Part shown: piece by piece, positions 42,881 to 52,906 of the stretch
How positions within the stretch are numbered: the first letter of the stretch is position 1
How the letters are laid out: every line of letters begins with the position of its first letter
From: Desulfosporosinus sp. FKB
GTDB lineage: Bacteria; Bacillota; Desulfitobacteriia; Desulfitobacteriales; Desulfitobacteriaceae
Reading direction: 5' to 3'
DNA: 64,000 bases
NCBI RefSeq assembly: GCF_002196705.1
Contig: NZ_NADJ01000038.1
Location: forward strand, 186,001-250,000
Program-made: the position numbers and the translations under genes
Notes under the pieces: generated by a model
Seen by the model: the letters and a program-made list of their open reading frames with translations, nothing else
Database searches by the model: none
Told to the model about the DNA's origin: nothing

Positions 42881-42918
42881 AAAACTATGCATGTCCTTTT
42901 AAAGACATGCATAGTTTT
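42881..42918 (-). terminator. Terminator after dnaI-like gene
   Basis: A perfect 15-bp stem (42881-42895 with 42904-42918) is followed on the minus strand by T-rich sequence, 34 bp past the stop at 42952. Confidence 0.85.
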
Positions 42919-42951
42919 GGAAAATTTTTATGGATTTTAAATTACGGAACG

Positions 42952-43812
42952 TTACTTTTTGACTTCACGATCCTGATAGATCTGATGACGAATGTCTCTC
43001 TCCACAGTTAAGCGAAAAATGCGCGATGACTGAATAATTCTTGAAGTAGTACGTACCCCTAAATATTCTTCCATCTCCTCAAGAGTCAGGTTCGAAGTGA
43101 AGATGGTAGGAAGTTGATCATTCATACGATAGTTAATTATGGAATAAAGTCGATTTCTTGTCCAATCAGTATAATTATGCGCGCCCAAATCGTCAAGGAT
43201 TAGAACTGGTATCGTTCTCGCCGTATCAAGCAAATCCAATTCATTGACATCTGATTTGTACGTTGCTCGTAATTCATCTAAAAGATCTGGCACAACTAAA
43301 AATAAAACCTGTTTTTGCGCTTCCATAAGTTCATTGGCAATTGCAGCAGCTAGAAACGTTTTGCCAGACCCGACCGGACCTGTAAACATTATCCCAAGAG
43401 CATGAGGATTTGCCCGGCATTCTTCCACGAAACTTTGAGAAGCGCGCAAGGCTTTTATGGCGCTTTCATGGTGAATTTGATCTCCAACATTTGAACGATA
43501 ATAATCAAACTTAAAGTTTTCAAAACGACATTTTTTTAATTCTCGAGATATACGTGCGGTTCGAAATTGATTATCTAATTTCTTTAATTTCATACAGCTG
43601 CAAGGAAAAGCAACATCTCCTTCCAGCAAAATTCCTCTATCTTGGCAAAGAGGACATTTATACCTTTCAGAAGGTTGATGACATTCCTCTGGATCATTAG
43701 TTTGAGTTCTAAAAGAATTTTCTTTCACCTGTGAATTCTCATATATGCTTAGAGCCGTATTAGATTCTGGCGATAGTCCCTTATTGGCCAAGATATCACT
43801 GATACGTTTCAT
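42952..43812 (-). CDS. dnaI: Helicase loader, DnaI/DnaC-type ATPase
   Basis: The 286-aa protein has a zinc-finger-like segment (CPLCQDRG...CSC, near residues 53-75) as in DnaI, and an AAA+ domain with Walker A GPVGSGKTF near residue 145 and Walker B LILDDLGAH near 200. It loads the replicative helicase. It follows a DnaD-type gene with 32 bp between them, the normal primosome pairing. Confidence 0.9.
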   Translation of the reverse strand: MKRISDILANKGLSPESNTALSIYENSQVKENSFRTQTNDPEECHQPSERYKCPLCQDRGILLEGDVAFPCSCMKLKKLDNQFRTARISRELKKCRFENFKFDYYRSNVGDQIHHESAIKALRASQSFVEECRANPHALGIMFTGPVGSGKTFLAAAIANELMEAQKQVLFLVVPDLLDELRATYKSDVNELDLLDTARTIPVLILDDLGAHNYTDWTRNRLYSIINYRMNDQLPTIFTSNLTLEEMEEYLGVRTTSRIIQSSRIFRLTVERDIRHQIYQDREVKK

Positions 43813-43844
43813 TCAATTAATACCCTCCCAACTGGCCTATTCTC

Positions 43845-44606
43845 TTAAAGATAAAAGTTGTCATATTTGTTTGGAGAAGTTTTAGATCCTTGTTTTTTAG
43901 GCCTTGAAGCTTTTTTCTCTTGCCGAGCTTGAAAATAAGCATCCTCAGCTTCTACTTCCGCCTTCGTTCGTAATCCTTTTTTCTCCCATTCTCGAAGTAT
44001 CGAATCTAAATACCTAAAGTTTCGGATTCCTGCGCTAACTCCTCGCCTTAATGCTTCAATGATTAGTTCTTCAGAAAAATGAGTTGATAGCCAACGATCT
44101 AAGTTTTCGCATTCAATACTTGTTAGAGGTCTTCCAAGTTCCTGTTCAAAAACACGAACTAAATTTTCCATTGACGATTTAACAGGAGTCGGGGCAGACG
44201 TTGATTGAGTTTGTCGTAAGGTTCGTTCTTCTTCTAATTGTTGAGAACGTTCAATGGCCCACAATTCCGCAAGTTCATCAATTAAACCAACAAAACGATA
44301 ACTATTTAGCCACTTTTGCTCAGCAGAATTCCAGTATCGTTCGATTGCCAGTAGATTTCGCTCTACCAAATGGCCGACACTTTCTTCGATTTCCGTTAAA
44401 GTTGCACTCATACGAGCAGCTAAGGAAGCTAAGGACGGATAAGGATTGGTCTCGGCTTCACAGAGAATCTGAATTAAGACCATAACTTCACGATCTGTTA
44501 TACCAATTGATTTATAGTGAGTTAATAGATATTTAGGAACTGAAACGACTCCAGAAAAGAAAAGAGCTTGTGTAAAGCTCCCATAAACACTTGTCTTATT
44601 GTTCAT
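43845..44606 (-). CDS. dnaD: DnaD-domain replication initiation protein
   Basis: The 253-aa protein has an N-terminal winged-helix region (about residues 20-95, ITDREVMVLIQILCEAE) and a C-terminal DnaD domain (about 150-225, VRVFEQELGRPLTSIECENL and REWEKKGL). DnaD remodels DNA in the Gram-positive primosome with DnaB and DnaI. The start at 44606 lies nine bases after GGGAG; the longer frame upstream is unlikely. Confidence 0.88.
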   Translation of the reverse strand: MNNKTSVYGSFTQALFFSGVVSVPKYLLTHYKSIGITDREVMVLIQILCEAETNPYPSLASLAARMSATLTEIEESVGHLVERNLLAIERYWNSAEQKWLNSYRFVGLIDELAELWAIERSQQLEEERTLRQTQSTSAPTPVKSSMENLVRVFEQELGRPLTSIECENLDRWLSTHFSEELIIEALRRGVSAGIRNFRYLDSILREWEKKGLRTKAEVEAEDAYFQARQEKKASRPKKQGSKTSPNKYDNFYL

Positions 44607-44845
44607 GTGCAAAATCACTCCCTGTTTACATCCATGAAAGAACCATGAAAAAACCAATATAAATATTCCTTGATTATTCTCGTTTTTAAACGATATTCCT
44701 GCTTAAAAGCCAAAGACTTGACTCCAGTAAAATCGAATTAGAAGATATCTAAGAGTCATTAGTAATATTTTATTTCCATATTTTGGGAGGATTTTTTCTT
44801 CCTTTGGCGTATATAGTCTCAAAAGAAACTAAGGAGGCCAACTTT

Positions 44846-45436
44846 ATGGAGTTCCGCCAAGAACTTATTCAGATCGTCGAAAAATCAGGCGCCCATCCCG
44901 CCTGGGGGATCAAACATTGTTTCAGGGTATATCATTTGGCAAAGGAACTATCCTCCCATCTAATGCTTGATGATGAGGTGTTATTTGCTGCAGCAATGCT
45001 TCATGATACAGGGAAATACCCTATCTATGCTATTAAAAATGTCGACCATGCATTACGCTCAAAAGGAGTGGCTGCTAACCTTTTACAACAAATGATGTTC
45101 TCTCCCGATAAATTACCTTTGATTTTAGATGCTGTTGAAAATCACATGTATTATTCCGAACCGGGGCGCAGTGACGAGGCTGTATATTTACGCGAGTCTG
45201 ACATACTGGATAACCTGGGAAATATCGGCTTAATGAGATTATTTAGCTGCGTAGGACAAGACGAATTAATCCAGACACCTGAGCAAGCTCTTGAACGGGC
45301 TCGACTTTTTGCCGACGCTTTGCCTGATAAAGTATCCACCAAATCCGGGAAACGATTGGCTATTAAGCGACGTGAAGAAACCCTCCGCTTCCTTGCCGGA
45401 ATCAAACGCCAAACGGCAGAGTTTGCCTGGATCTAA
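44846..45436 (+). CDS. HD-domain phosphohydrolase
   Basis: This 196-aa protein carries an HD domain: histidine in HCFRVYHLA, MLHDTGKYP (the HD pair) and an aspartate in a downstream helix. HD proteins are metal-dependent phosphohydrolases, often acting on nucleotides. The ATG at 44846 follows AAGGAGG; the track from 44783 upstream lacks a site. It stands alone. Confidence 0.88.
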   Translation: MEFRQELIQIVEKSGAHPAWGIKHCFRVYHLAKELSSHLMLDDEVLFAAAMLHDTGKYPIYAIKNVDHALRSKGVAANLLQQMMFSPDKLPLILDAVENHMYYSEPGRSDEAVYLRESDILDNLGNIGLMRLFSCVGQDELIQTPEQALERARLFADALPDKVSTKSGKRLAIKRREETLRFLAGIKRQTAEFAWI

Positions 45437-45472
45437 TAACAATCACCTTGGATAAGAGCACATTAATTTGTT

Positions 45473-47206
45473 CTATTTGCGCCGATTGCCCTTCTCTTGA
45501 TCTTCGAGCCAACGGGTTAAGCCCTCAAGCAGTTGTATAACCCGGTCATAATTGCGAGAGCGATTACCTTCATCAAGAATCTTTTTAAGACGATGTCGAA
45601 GTCTAATGTAAGCTCTGTTAACTTGCGCTCGTGAATGATGAGATTCAAAACGGCTTGTCGGCTTCGTTGATAAGGATACGAGCTGTGGTCTTGATTCTTT
45701 GACAGGGTGTTCTGCAGAAAGAGCTTGATTCGCCTCTCCAGTCTTCGCCGCAGTATTCTCCGATATCCATGGCTTGTCAGGAGCATGTCGAACAAACTGA
45801 TCAGATATATATTCAAATACTTCTCCTAATTGAGGGATAATTGGTGTCGTTCCGAATAGTTCCTTAATCTTCTCAGCAAACGCAGTTTGAGCCTCTAATT
45901 CTCCGTGAATAAGAACAATCTGCTCTGCCTTTTTTCCTAAAAGTGACAGCCACTGAAGAAGTTCGGCTTGATCGGCATGGGCAGATAAGCCATCCATATG
46001 CCCTATGCGGGCTTTGACTGCAACTTTCTCTCCGTGAATAGTAACTGTTTCTGCGCCTTCAGAAAGAAGTCTGCCAAGAGTTCCTTGGGCCTGGTAACCA
46101 ACAAACAACACAGTGGCATTACTGCGCCATAAATTATGCTTTAAATGATGTTTAATTCTACCGGCATCAGCCATTCCACTGGCAGCAATTATAATAGCTC
46201 CGCCTTCTATCTCATTAAGAGCCATGGATTCTTCAGCAGTTTGGCTGAAATGTACATTTGCCAGTGTAAGGGGACTGCTTCCCTGTTTAATAAGCTCCCG
46301 GGTTTCCAAATCAAAGTGTTCTGTATTTTCCTGAAATATCTTAGTTGCAGCAATCGCTAAGGGACTATCTATATACACAGGCAGAATCGGGATTCGATGT
46401 TCATCCTGCAGTTTACGGAGATAATATAGAAGATCTTGCGTACGCTCTATAGCAAAAGCCGGAATAATTAAATTTCCTCCAGCTTCATAAGTGGAGCGAA
46501 TCGTTTCGGCAAGTTGTTCCGCACGATCCGTCACCTTGCCAAGTTCGTCATGAAGACGGTCCCCATAGGTCGTTTCCATAATCACGATTTCTGCATCACT
46601 TAAAATACTTGGGTCTTCGAGATAGGGTTGATTAACATTACCAATATCGCCGGAAAAAACAATGGATTTATTAAAGTCTGCTTCTTTTACATGAAGTACA
46701 ACATGTGCAGAACCTAAAATATGTCCCGCATCATATAGTTCAAAAGATATGGTTGGAACTAAATTGACGAGTTCATGATAAGATATGGGCTGAAAATATG
46801 ACAGGGTGTCCAAAGCATCCTGAACGGTATAAATAGGATCTAACGGTTTAAGTCCGGCCCTTTCTCGTTTTCTGTTTTTTCGTTCAATCTCCATTTCTTG
46901 AATGTGACCGCTGTCAGGTAACATGATAGAACATAACTTAATTGTCTCAGGGGTTGCCCATATTTTACCTTTGAATCCAGACTTCACTAGTTTTGGAAGC
47001 ATACCTGAATGATCTGTATGAGCATGAGTCAAGATAACAGCATCCAGACTGGAAGGATTATAGGGAAAGTCTCCATAGTTCAACTCTTTAAGTGCCTTTG
47101 ACCCTTGAAACATTCCACAGTCAATTAGAATTCGTGATTTATCGGATTCCACAAGATATGATGATCCAGTTACAACTTGAGCTGCACCAAAAAAATTAAT
47201 CTTCAT
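45473..47206 (-). CDS. Beta-CASP metallo-beta-lactamase RNase
   Basis: The 577-aa protein has the zinc motif H61-x-H63-x-D65-H66, then IVFSGDIGN and [10 protein letters not shown], and the beta-CASP motifs including IHGELEAQ near residue 430, ending before a basic variable tail (about 475-577). CPSF73/YSH1-type bacterial members are endo- or exoribonucleases. The extra 100-residue Ser/Arg-rich tail exceeds the core length of about 460 and may bind RNA. Confidence 0.92.
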   Translation of the reverse strand: MKINFFGAAQVVTGSSYLVESDKSRILIDCGMFQGSKALKELNYGDFPYNPSSLDAVILTHAHTDHSGMLPKLVKSGFKGKIWATPETIKLCSIMLPDSGHIQEMEIERKNRKRERAGLKPLDPIYTVQDALDTLSYFQPISYHELVNLVPTISFELYDAGHILGSAHVVLHVKEADFNKSIVFSGDIGNVNQPYLEDPSILSDAEIVIMETTYGDRLHDELGKVTDRAEQLAETIRSTYEAGGNLIIPAFAIERTQDLLYYLRKLQDEHRIPILPVYIDSPLAIAATKIFQENTEHFDLETRELIKQGSSPLTLANVHFSQTAEESMALNEIEGGAIIIAASGMADAGRIKHHLKHNLWRSNATVLFVGYQAQGTLGRLLSEGAETVTIHGEKVAVKARIGHMDGLSAHADQAELLQWLSLLGKKAEQIVLIHGELEAQTAFAEKIKELFGTTPIIPQLGEVFEYISDQFVRHAPDKPWISENTAAKTGEANQALSAEHPVKESRPQLVSLSTKPTSRFESHHSRAQVNRAYIRLRHRLKKILDEGNRSRNYDRVIQLLEGLTRWLEDQEKGNRRK

Positions 47207-47321
47207 GAATAATCCTCCACTTATAAAAGTCTGAAAACCGTAATGACCCTTAACTATTTGAGTTTATTTCATCTTACCTTTTAGAGGCTTATTTAGCAAT
47301 AGACTATTATTATATTACATT

Positions 47322-47957
47322 TTAGTCCAGTTGAATCAATTTAAGTTTAACAGCCTTCAGTGCTGCTTGAGTCCGATCTTCCACTTCCAATTTCCTATAA
47401 ATACTGGACAAATGATTTTTTACTGTCTTTTCACTTATAAACAAAGCGACACCAATTTCTCGATTCGAAGATCCTTGAACCACATAATGAAGAATCTCTA
47501 ATTCCCGATCACTAAGACCACATGTATTCCTTACCGGTGGTTGGGACAGTTGTCCCATCAACTTTCCAGTAACAGCCGGCGACAAAATCGGTTCACCGTT
47601 ATATACCTTGTATATAGACTCTATCAGTGTCTTTGAGTCCACATCTTTGAGTAAATATCCTGCAACACCGATTTGCAGTACTTGAAAAACTTTATCGTCA
47701 GAATCATCAACTGTAAGGACTAAAATACCAATGTCAGGTTTTTCCCGACGAATAACTCGCCCCGCTTCTAAGCCATTAACCCCTGGCATATTCAGATCCA
47801 TTAACAAAATATCGAATTCCGAAGTACGTGCAATATTTATGGCACCTTGTCCATCTCCAACTTCTGCCACGACTTTAATTCCATCTTCAAATTCCAAAAT
47901 ACGACGCAACCCCTCTCGCAAAAGAGGGTGATCATCTGCGATAACTATTCGTATCAT
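47322..47957 (-). CDS. degU: NarL/DegU-type response regulator
   Basis: The 211-aa regulator has a receiver with the acidic pair in IADDHP and the phospho-aspartate in ILLMDLNMPG, followed by a LuxR-type helix-turn-helix (LSDRELEILHYVVQGSSNREIG...KTVKNHLSSIYRKL). It overlaps the kinase gene by 4 bp. The pair resembles DegU of Bacillus. Targets unknown. Confidence 0.9.
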   Translation of the reverse strand: MIRIVIADDHPLLREGLRRILEFEDGIKVVAEVGDGQGAINIARTSEFDILLMDLNMPGVNGLEAGRVIRREKPDIGILVLTVDDSDDKVFQVLQIGVAGYLLKDVDSKTLIESIYKVYNGEPILSPAVTGKLMGQLSQPPVRNTCGLSDRELEILHYVVQGSSNREIGVALFISEKTVKNHLSSIYRKLEVEDRTQAALKAVKLKLIQLD

Positions 47958-49096
47958 GGTTTGTCCCCCCTCTCAAGCCTTGATGGAATTGAAAATTCGA
48001 TAATTGTACCTTTCCCGCAACAAGATTGAATCGAAAAGCGTCCATAAAACATTTCTACTCGTTCCCGCATACCTATAAGACCGAAATGCTCTCCTGGTGT
48101 CATCATTGTTGAATCAACATCAAAACCTTTACCATAATCCTGAATTCGAGCTGAGGTCCAATCGTCTTGAAAATTTAGAGTTATCTTTACTTTAGATGAG
48201 TGCGCATGTTTAGCTACATTGGTGATGCCTTCTTGGATTAATCGGAAAAGAGCCACTTCCAATGTTGGAAGAAGCCTTTTTTCAGATCCTTCAATACGCA
48301 ATTCGCATTCAATTCCATAGGTTTCACTGAAATTATCCAGATATCTGGAAATTGCTGTAATCAGTCCCAAGTCATCCAGGACCATAGGACGCAAATCAAA
48401 AATAATTCGTCGGATGTCTTGAAGGTTTGCCCGAACTAAATTTTTCAGATCCATAAGTTCTGCCTTTACACGACTAGGATCATACTCTAACAACCTTTCA
48501 GCGATCTCCAAGCGTAAAACGATATTAGCGAGAGTTTGAGCCGGTCCATCATGTATTTCTCGGGCAACACGCCGTCTTTCGTCTTCCTGCGCTTTTATAA
48601 CTCGCAAACCCAGTTCTTGACGTTGTTCGTGGTTTTGAAAATTAAGGGCTCCCTCAATCCCCCCTTGTAATAAACTAATCGCCATACTTACCTGGGTCAT
48701 CAAGTTTTGAGCCCGTTCAATAGTCGCTTGCATCTGATTTAAGGATCGTTCCAACTCATCCCTTCGCTTACGTAATTGCGCTTCTCTTGATTGCAGAAGC
48801 TGCAATGTTACCTGGGCATCTTTCGCTTCTGCATAAGCTTCAATCATTTCCTTTTGAGTATAATTTTGAAAGGATTTATTTACTTCCATTAATATCAAGC
48901 GTTTTTGTCTATCAACTTTTTCTTGAGCATCCACCTGAGAAATAATCTCAGAAATATCTGACTTTAGCTGAGAGAGCTCATTAGTCAATCGTAGGGTCTC
49001 ATTGCGCGATGTTTCCGCAATAAAAAAAATCTCCTCTTTCCCCGATTCAATCGCGGCCAAAGTATTTTTTATAATTTCTCCCAACTTATCAGACAA
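47954..49096 (-). CDS. degS: DegS-type sensor histidine kinase
   Basis: The 380-aa kinase is cytoplasmic with a coiled-coil DegS sensory region (about residues 1-170), a HisKA_3 dimerisation domain (phosphohistidine in REIHDGPAQTLANIV near 185) and a HATPase domain with DYGKGFDV and GLIGMRERVEMF. No membrane segment is present, as in DegS. The TTG start lies eight bases after GAGG. It is co-transcribed with degU. Confidence 0.9.
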   Translation of the reverse strand: MSDKLGEIIKNTLAAIESGKEEIFFIAETSRNETLRLTNELSQLKSDISEIISQVDAQEKVDRQKRLILMEVNKSFQNYTQKEMIEAYAEAKDAQVTLQLLQSREAQLRKRRDELERSLNQMQATIERAQNLMTQVSMAISLLQGGIEGALNFQNHEQRQELGLRVIKAQEDERRRVAREIHDGPAQTLANIVLRLEIAERLLEYDPSRVKAELMDLKNLVRANLQDIRRIIFDLRPMVLDDLGLITAISRYLDNFSETYGIECELRIEGSEKRLLPTLEVALFRLIQEGITNVAKHAHSSKVKITLNFQDDWTSARIQDYGKGFDVDSTMMTPGEHFGLIGMRERVEMFYGRFSIQSCCGKGTIIEFSIPSRLERGDKP

Positions 49097-49113
49097 AAAA
49101 TAAACCTCTTTTC

Positions 49114-49155
49114 ATAGTAATGTCGTATTTTTATAGTAATGTCTAATGTCGTATT
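49114..49155. repeat. Interlocking direct repeats upstream of degS
   Basis: ATAGTAATGTC occurs at 49114-49124 and 49133-49143, and TAATGTCGTATT at 49118-49129 and 49144-49155. They lie 18-59 bp before the degS TTG start. They could be regulator sites or the trace of a small duplication. Confidence 0.6.
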
Positions 49156-49222
49156 ACAAAATAATATATAAATTATTCGACAAAGAAATAGTATTTCCTA
49201 CTACCTGGTAATAAAAAAACCG

Positions 49223-50089
49223 TTATTTCACGAGTGGTTTTCCTTTCTGACGTAAAATCTGTCGTATTCCTCTCTCCACTCGGCGTGGGTATAATAGGTC
49301 TTCAAAACTGCAAATAAACGTCTTCCATCCTTGTCGATTTAATAGTTTAGCATTACAAAAATTATTGGGATCATCCAAACAAATCAGCAAATCCTCTATG
49401 TTGGCGAAAACCGGTTGATTAGCGACCTTCATATTCCATTGAATCGGTTTGCCAGGATAGATTGATTTTAATACATACTCTAACCGCTCTTTTGCTTCGT
49501 CGCTTTGAGATCTGCGGTCGGCAGCTTTTTCACCGTTTCTGCGAGATTCCAGGTATAATTCTTGATCGTTTTCATCATCCCTTTGTTGTAAGTTCATAGG
49601 ATCTTGCAGAGATTCTAAGGCTTCTTGCGGCTCTTGATAATCCTCAACGGTTTCATTTACTAAAACAAGAGCTGGAGCTATGTTTTCTAAACATTCCTCA
49701 AAGTCCTCATCTTTGTGAATAGCTATTTCTTCAGCACTTTCAAATTCTTGATTTAAGGATGTTGATTGGTTCCTTGCAGTTTTTATTACCTGGGAGATCC
49801 CTTCCGCTAACATACGTCCCTTCACGTCATTAAAGGATGGAAAGTTATTTATAATCTTCTTAGCGGGGAGCTGTTGTTCGATAAGTTGCTTAACACCCTC
49901 CTCAAGGTATTCCGGTGGAAATATTGCGATACTTTGCAGTAATATTGTAAGCTTGACAACAATTTGACATCCTTTGTTAAACTCCGTTTCAGCGTCCACG
50001 CCTTTTAAAAGACAAACTGTAAAAATCTTTTCGGTAATTTGCTCAAGCCATTCATGAATTCGAGGATCATTGTGGAAATACGTTTCCAA
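49223..50089 (-). CDS. Hypothetical acidic protein, 288 aa
   Basis: This soluble protein is strongly acidic in the middle (about residues 115-195, many Glu, Asp and Gln) and basic at the C-terminus (RRVERGIRQILRQKGKPL). No domain is recognised. The TTG at 50089, eight bases after GGAGG, is the most likely start, although a GTG at 50098 is in frame. It lies upstream of degS on the same strand, 126 bp apart. Confidence 0.7.
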   Translation of the reverse strand: METYFHNDPRIHEWLEQITEKIFTVCLLKGVDAETEFNKGCQIVVKLTILLQSIAIFPPEYLEEGVKQLIEQQLPAKKIINNFPSFNDVKGRMLAEGISQVIKTARNQSTSLNQEFESAEEIAIHKDEDFEECLENIAPALVLVNETVEDYQEPQEALESLQDPMNLQQRDDENDQELYLESRRNGEKAADRRSQSDEAKERLEYVLKSIYPGKPIQWNMKVANQPVFANIEDLLICLDDPNNFCNAKLLNRQGWKTFICSFEDLLYPRRVERGIRQILRQKGKPLVK

Positions 50090-50154
50090 AAAGTCCACCT
50101 CCAGATTTAGTTTCTGTAGATAGCTATGCTTGTATCTCCTTTGGTATGAATAGA

Positions 50155-50213
50155 AATACGTTCAAATAAAAAAACTCCCCAGATTTCTGAGGAGTTTTTT
50201 ATTTGAACGTATT
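50155..50213 (-). terminator. Long inverted-repeat terminator ending the acs operon
   Basis: Arms of 24 and 23 bases (50155-50178, 50191-50213) pair with only one bulge. The inner A/T tracts mean the hairpin can terminate on both strands. It lies 62 bp past the acsE stop. Confidence 0.85.
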
Positions 50214-50275
50214 TGTTCTTTCGCCATTAGTTCACTCGTAACATTTCTATTATAACTTGTAGAGAAGGCAAAGCG

Positions 50276-51115
<840 letters not shown>

Positions 51116-51144
51116 CTAAAATTATGAGCAAACGTTGAAAAAGG

Positions 51145-52107
51145 TTATTTACTCATCATATCTGCTATGTTTTTCTGGACTAAACGCACCGCAGCAGGAT
51201 TACGCATAATAAGAACGCTGGCGCCAGCTTGGAGCATAGCCGAAGCCGTCATGGCTTCCCAAAGAACGCCTCTGTCTTGAAGATCTCCCCATCCTGGAAA
51301 CTCCTCAGCCGAAGTGTTAGCTTCTTTGCACCGATTGGACTCATAGCCAACCGTACAAATCATAGGCATCGAGAGCATCTTGTCGTTAGCTAAAGAACCT
51401 AAGCGAGCACGCTCCATAATCGAATAAGCATATTCGATTCCAAAGCCAAGTCCACCAATCATTGGATCAATGACAATTTTATTGAGTGGCAAACCCATTT
51501 CATTGATTAAAATATTAAGCTGTTTGCAGATATTAATATCGAGAGGAGAACGGGCAATAATCGTATGCTTATGAACCATTGCCGCAGCAGTAATCGATTT
51601 ATAGTTATCTTGCTCCGCAAGTCCGAGAAGGAGATTTTCTCCCGTAGCCGCTTCAGCAATGACAGCCATGATTTCATTATTCTTTTCGTCATTTTCACAC
51701 CCGACGACAATCAGAGGAACTCCAACAGCTGCCAAAACCTCTTTCACAATCCGGGCACAATCCTCAGGAGACCGATTTTCTCCATCGGGATCAGCACCGT
51801 TTAACTTTAGGTAAATTAAATCAGCTTTAAATTCTTCCACACATTTTTTAGCCCATACAGCAGGATTATTAAGAACATCTCCAAATTGGCTCATTATTGA
51901 CTCACTCCATGCAGGTACTATATCATTGACCTCCATGGCAATAACTGGGCGGTTTTTCAATTCTCCTTCAAAGTGAAGAAACGGCAAAGCACTGTCTCCG
52001 CCCACAGTGATGGTTGAAGTTCGAGTTCCTCCTTGTTCAGAAGTTGCACCGAGGACAACCTCTCCGACTTTACTTGTATATCTCTCTTTTACTAATGCAA
52101 CGGACAT
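51145..52107 (-). CDS. acsD: Corrinoid/FeS protein small subunit
   Basis: The 320-aa TIM-barrel protein is the delta (small) subunit of the corrinoid FeS protein that carries the methyl group to acetyl-CoA synthase. It has the [18 protein letters not shown] opening and the [13 protein letters not shown] segment. It forms a heterodimer with AcsC. The ATG follows AAGGAGAG. Confidence 0.95.
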   Translation of the reverse strand: MSVALVKERYTSKVGEVVLGATSEQGGTRTSTITVGGDSALPFLHFEGELKNRPVIAMEVNDIVPAWSESIMSQFGDVLNNPAVWAKKCVEEFKADLIYLKLNGADPDGENRSPEDCARIVKEVLAAVGVPLIVVGCENDEKNNEIMAVIAEAATGENLLLGLAEQDNYKSITAAAMVHKHTIIARSPLDINICKQLNILINEMGLPLNKIVIDPMIGGLGFGIEYAYSIMERARLGSLANDKMLSMPMICTVGYESNRCKEANTSAEEFPGWGDLQDRGVLWEAMTASAMLQAGASVLIMRNPAAVRLVQKNIADMMSK

Positions 52108-52122
52108 GAACTTCTCTCCTTT

Positions 52123-52884
52123 CTAGTTAAAGATTCCGGCACGATTCAAAATGCTTTGTACAGCCTTGACCGAGACGGCATCATCTGGTAAATCGAATAA
52201 TGGCTTTCCTGCCAAGTCATATTCCACAACCATAGGATCAAGCGGAATATCCCCTAATAAGGTGAGACCTGTTTGCGCAATTTCTTCTTTGAGCAATTCC
52301 AAACTGTCAGCATTTGTCTTGGTGACAATTAAATATAATTTTCCAACTGCAGATTTTAGGCCCTGGATAAGCTCATAGACTCTTCGAGCTGAACGGATTC
52401 CTCTTGCTGACGAATCACTGATCACAAACATGTCGTCAATATGAGGGATTGTCCGACGACTAATGTGTTCAAGACCCGCCTCGGAATCGACAACTACAAA
52501 ATTATAGCCTTCTCCGATATCCTCAAGATGTTTGCGCAGGATGTCATTTGGATAACAGTAGCATCCTGCTCCCTGTGGCCCACCCATGACAAGAAGATCT
52601 ATATCCTTAGTCTCTACCAGGGCCTGCTGAAGTTTATACTCGATAAAGATATTTTTGGGCATTCCTGTGGGAATTGCTTTAGGATCTTTACTTTGTTCAA
52701 GCACATCCGAAATAGTCCCTGTAACTTGTAAACCTAAAGCCTCATCCAGATTTGCATTAGGGTCAGCATCAACGGCAAGAATAGAAATTTCCTTTCTTTG
52801 TTGAACCATTTGTTTTAACAATAATGCAGTAAATGTCGTTTTCCCTACCCCGCCTTTACCTGCAACTGCTATATATTTTGCCAT
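52123..52884 (-). CDS. CooC/AcsF-type nickel-insertion ATPase (first)
   Basis: The 253-aa MinD-like ATPase has a Walker A GKGGVGKTTF at about 9-18 and the nickel-binding CxC motif (GAGCYCYPND, C108/C110). CooC matures CO dehydrogenase and AcsF matures acetyl-CoA synthase. This copy lies between acsV and acsD, while a paralogue begins the operon. Which one serves which enzyme is not evident. Confidence 0.9.
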   Translation of the reverse strand: MAKYIAVAGKGGVGKTTFTALLLKQMVQQRKEISILAVDADPNANLDEALGLQVTGTISDVLEQSKDPKAIPTGMPKNIFIEYKLQQALVETKDIDLLVMGGPQGAGCYCYPNDILRKHLEDIGEGYNFVVVDSEAGLEHISRRTIPHIDDMFVISDSSARGIRSARRVYELIQGLKSAVGKLYLIVTKTNADSLELLKEEIAQTGLTLLGDIPLDPMVVEYDLAGKPLFDLPDDAVSVKAVQSILNRAGIFN

Positions 52885-52906
52885 TTAAAAGACCTCCATT
52901 TTAACC

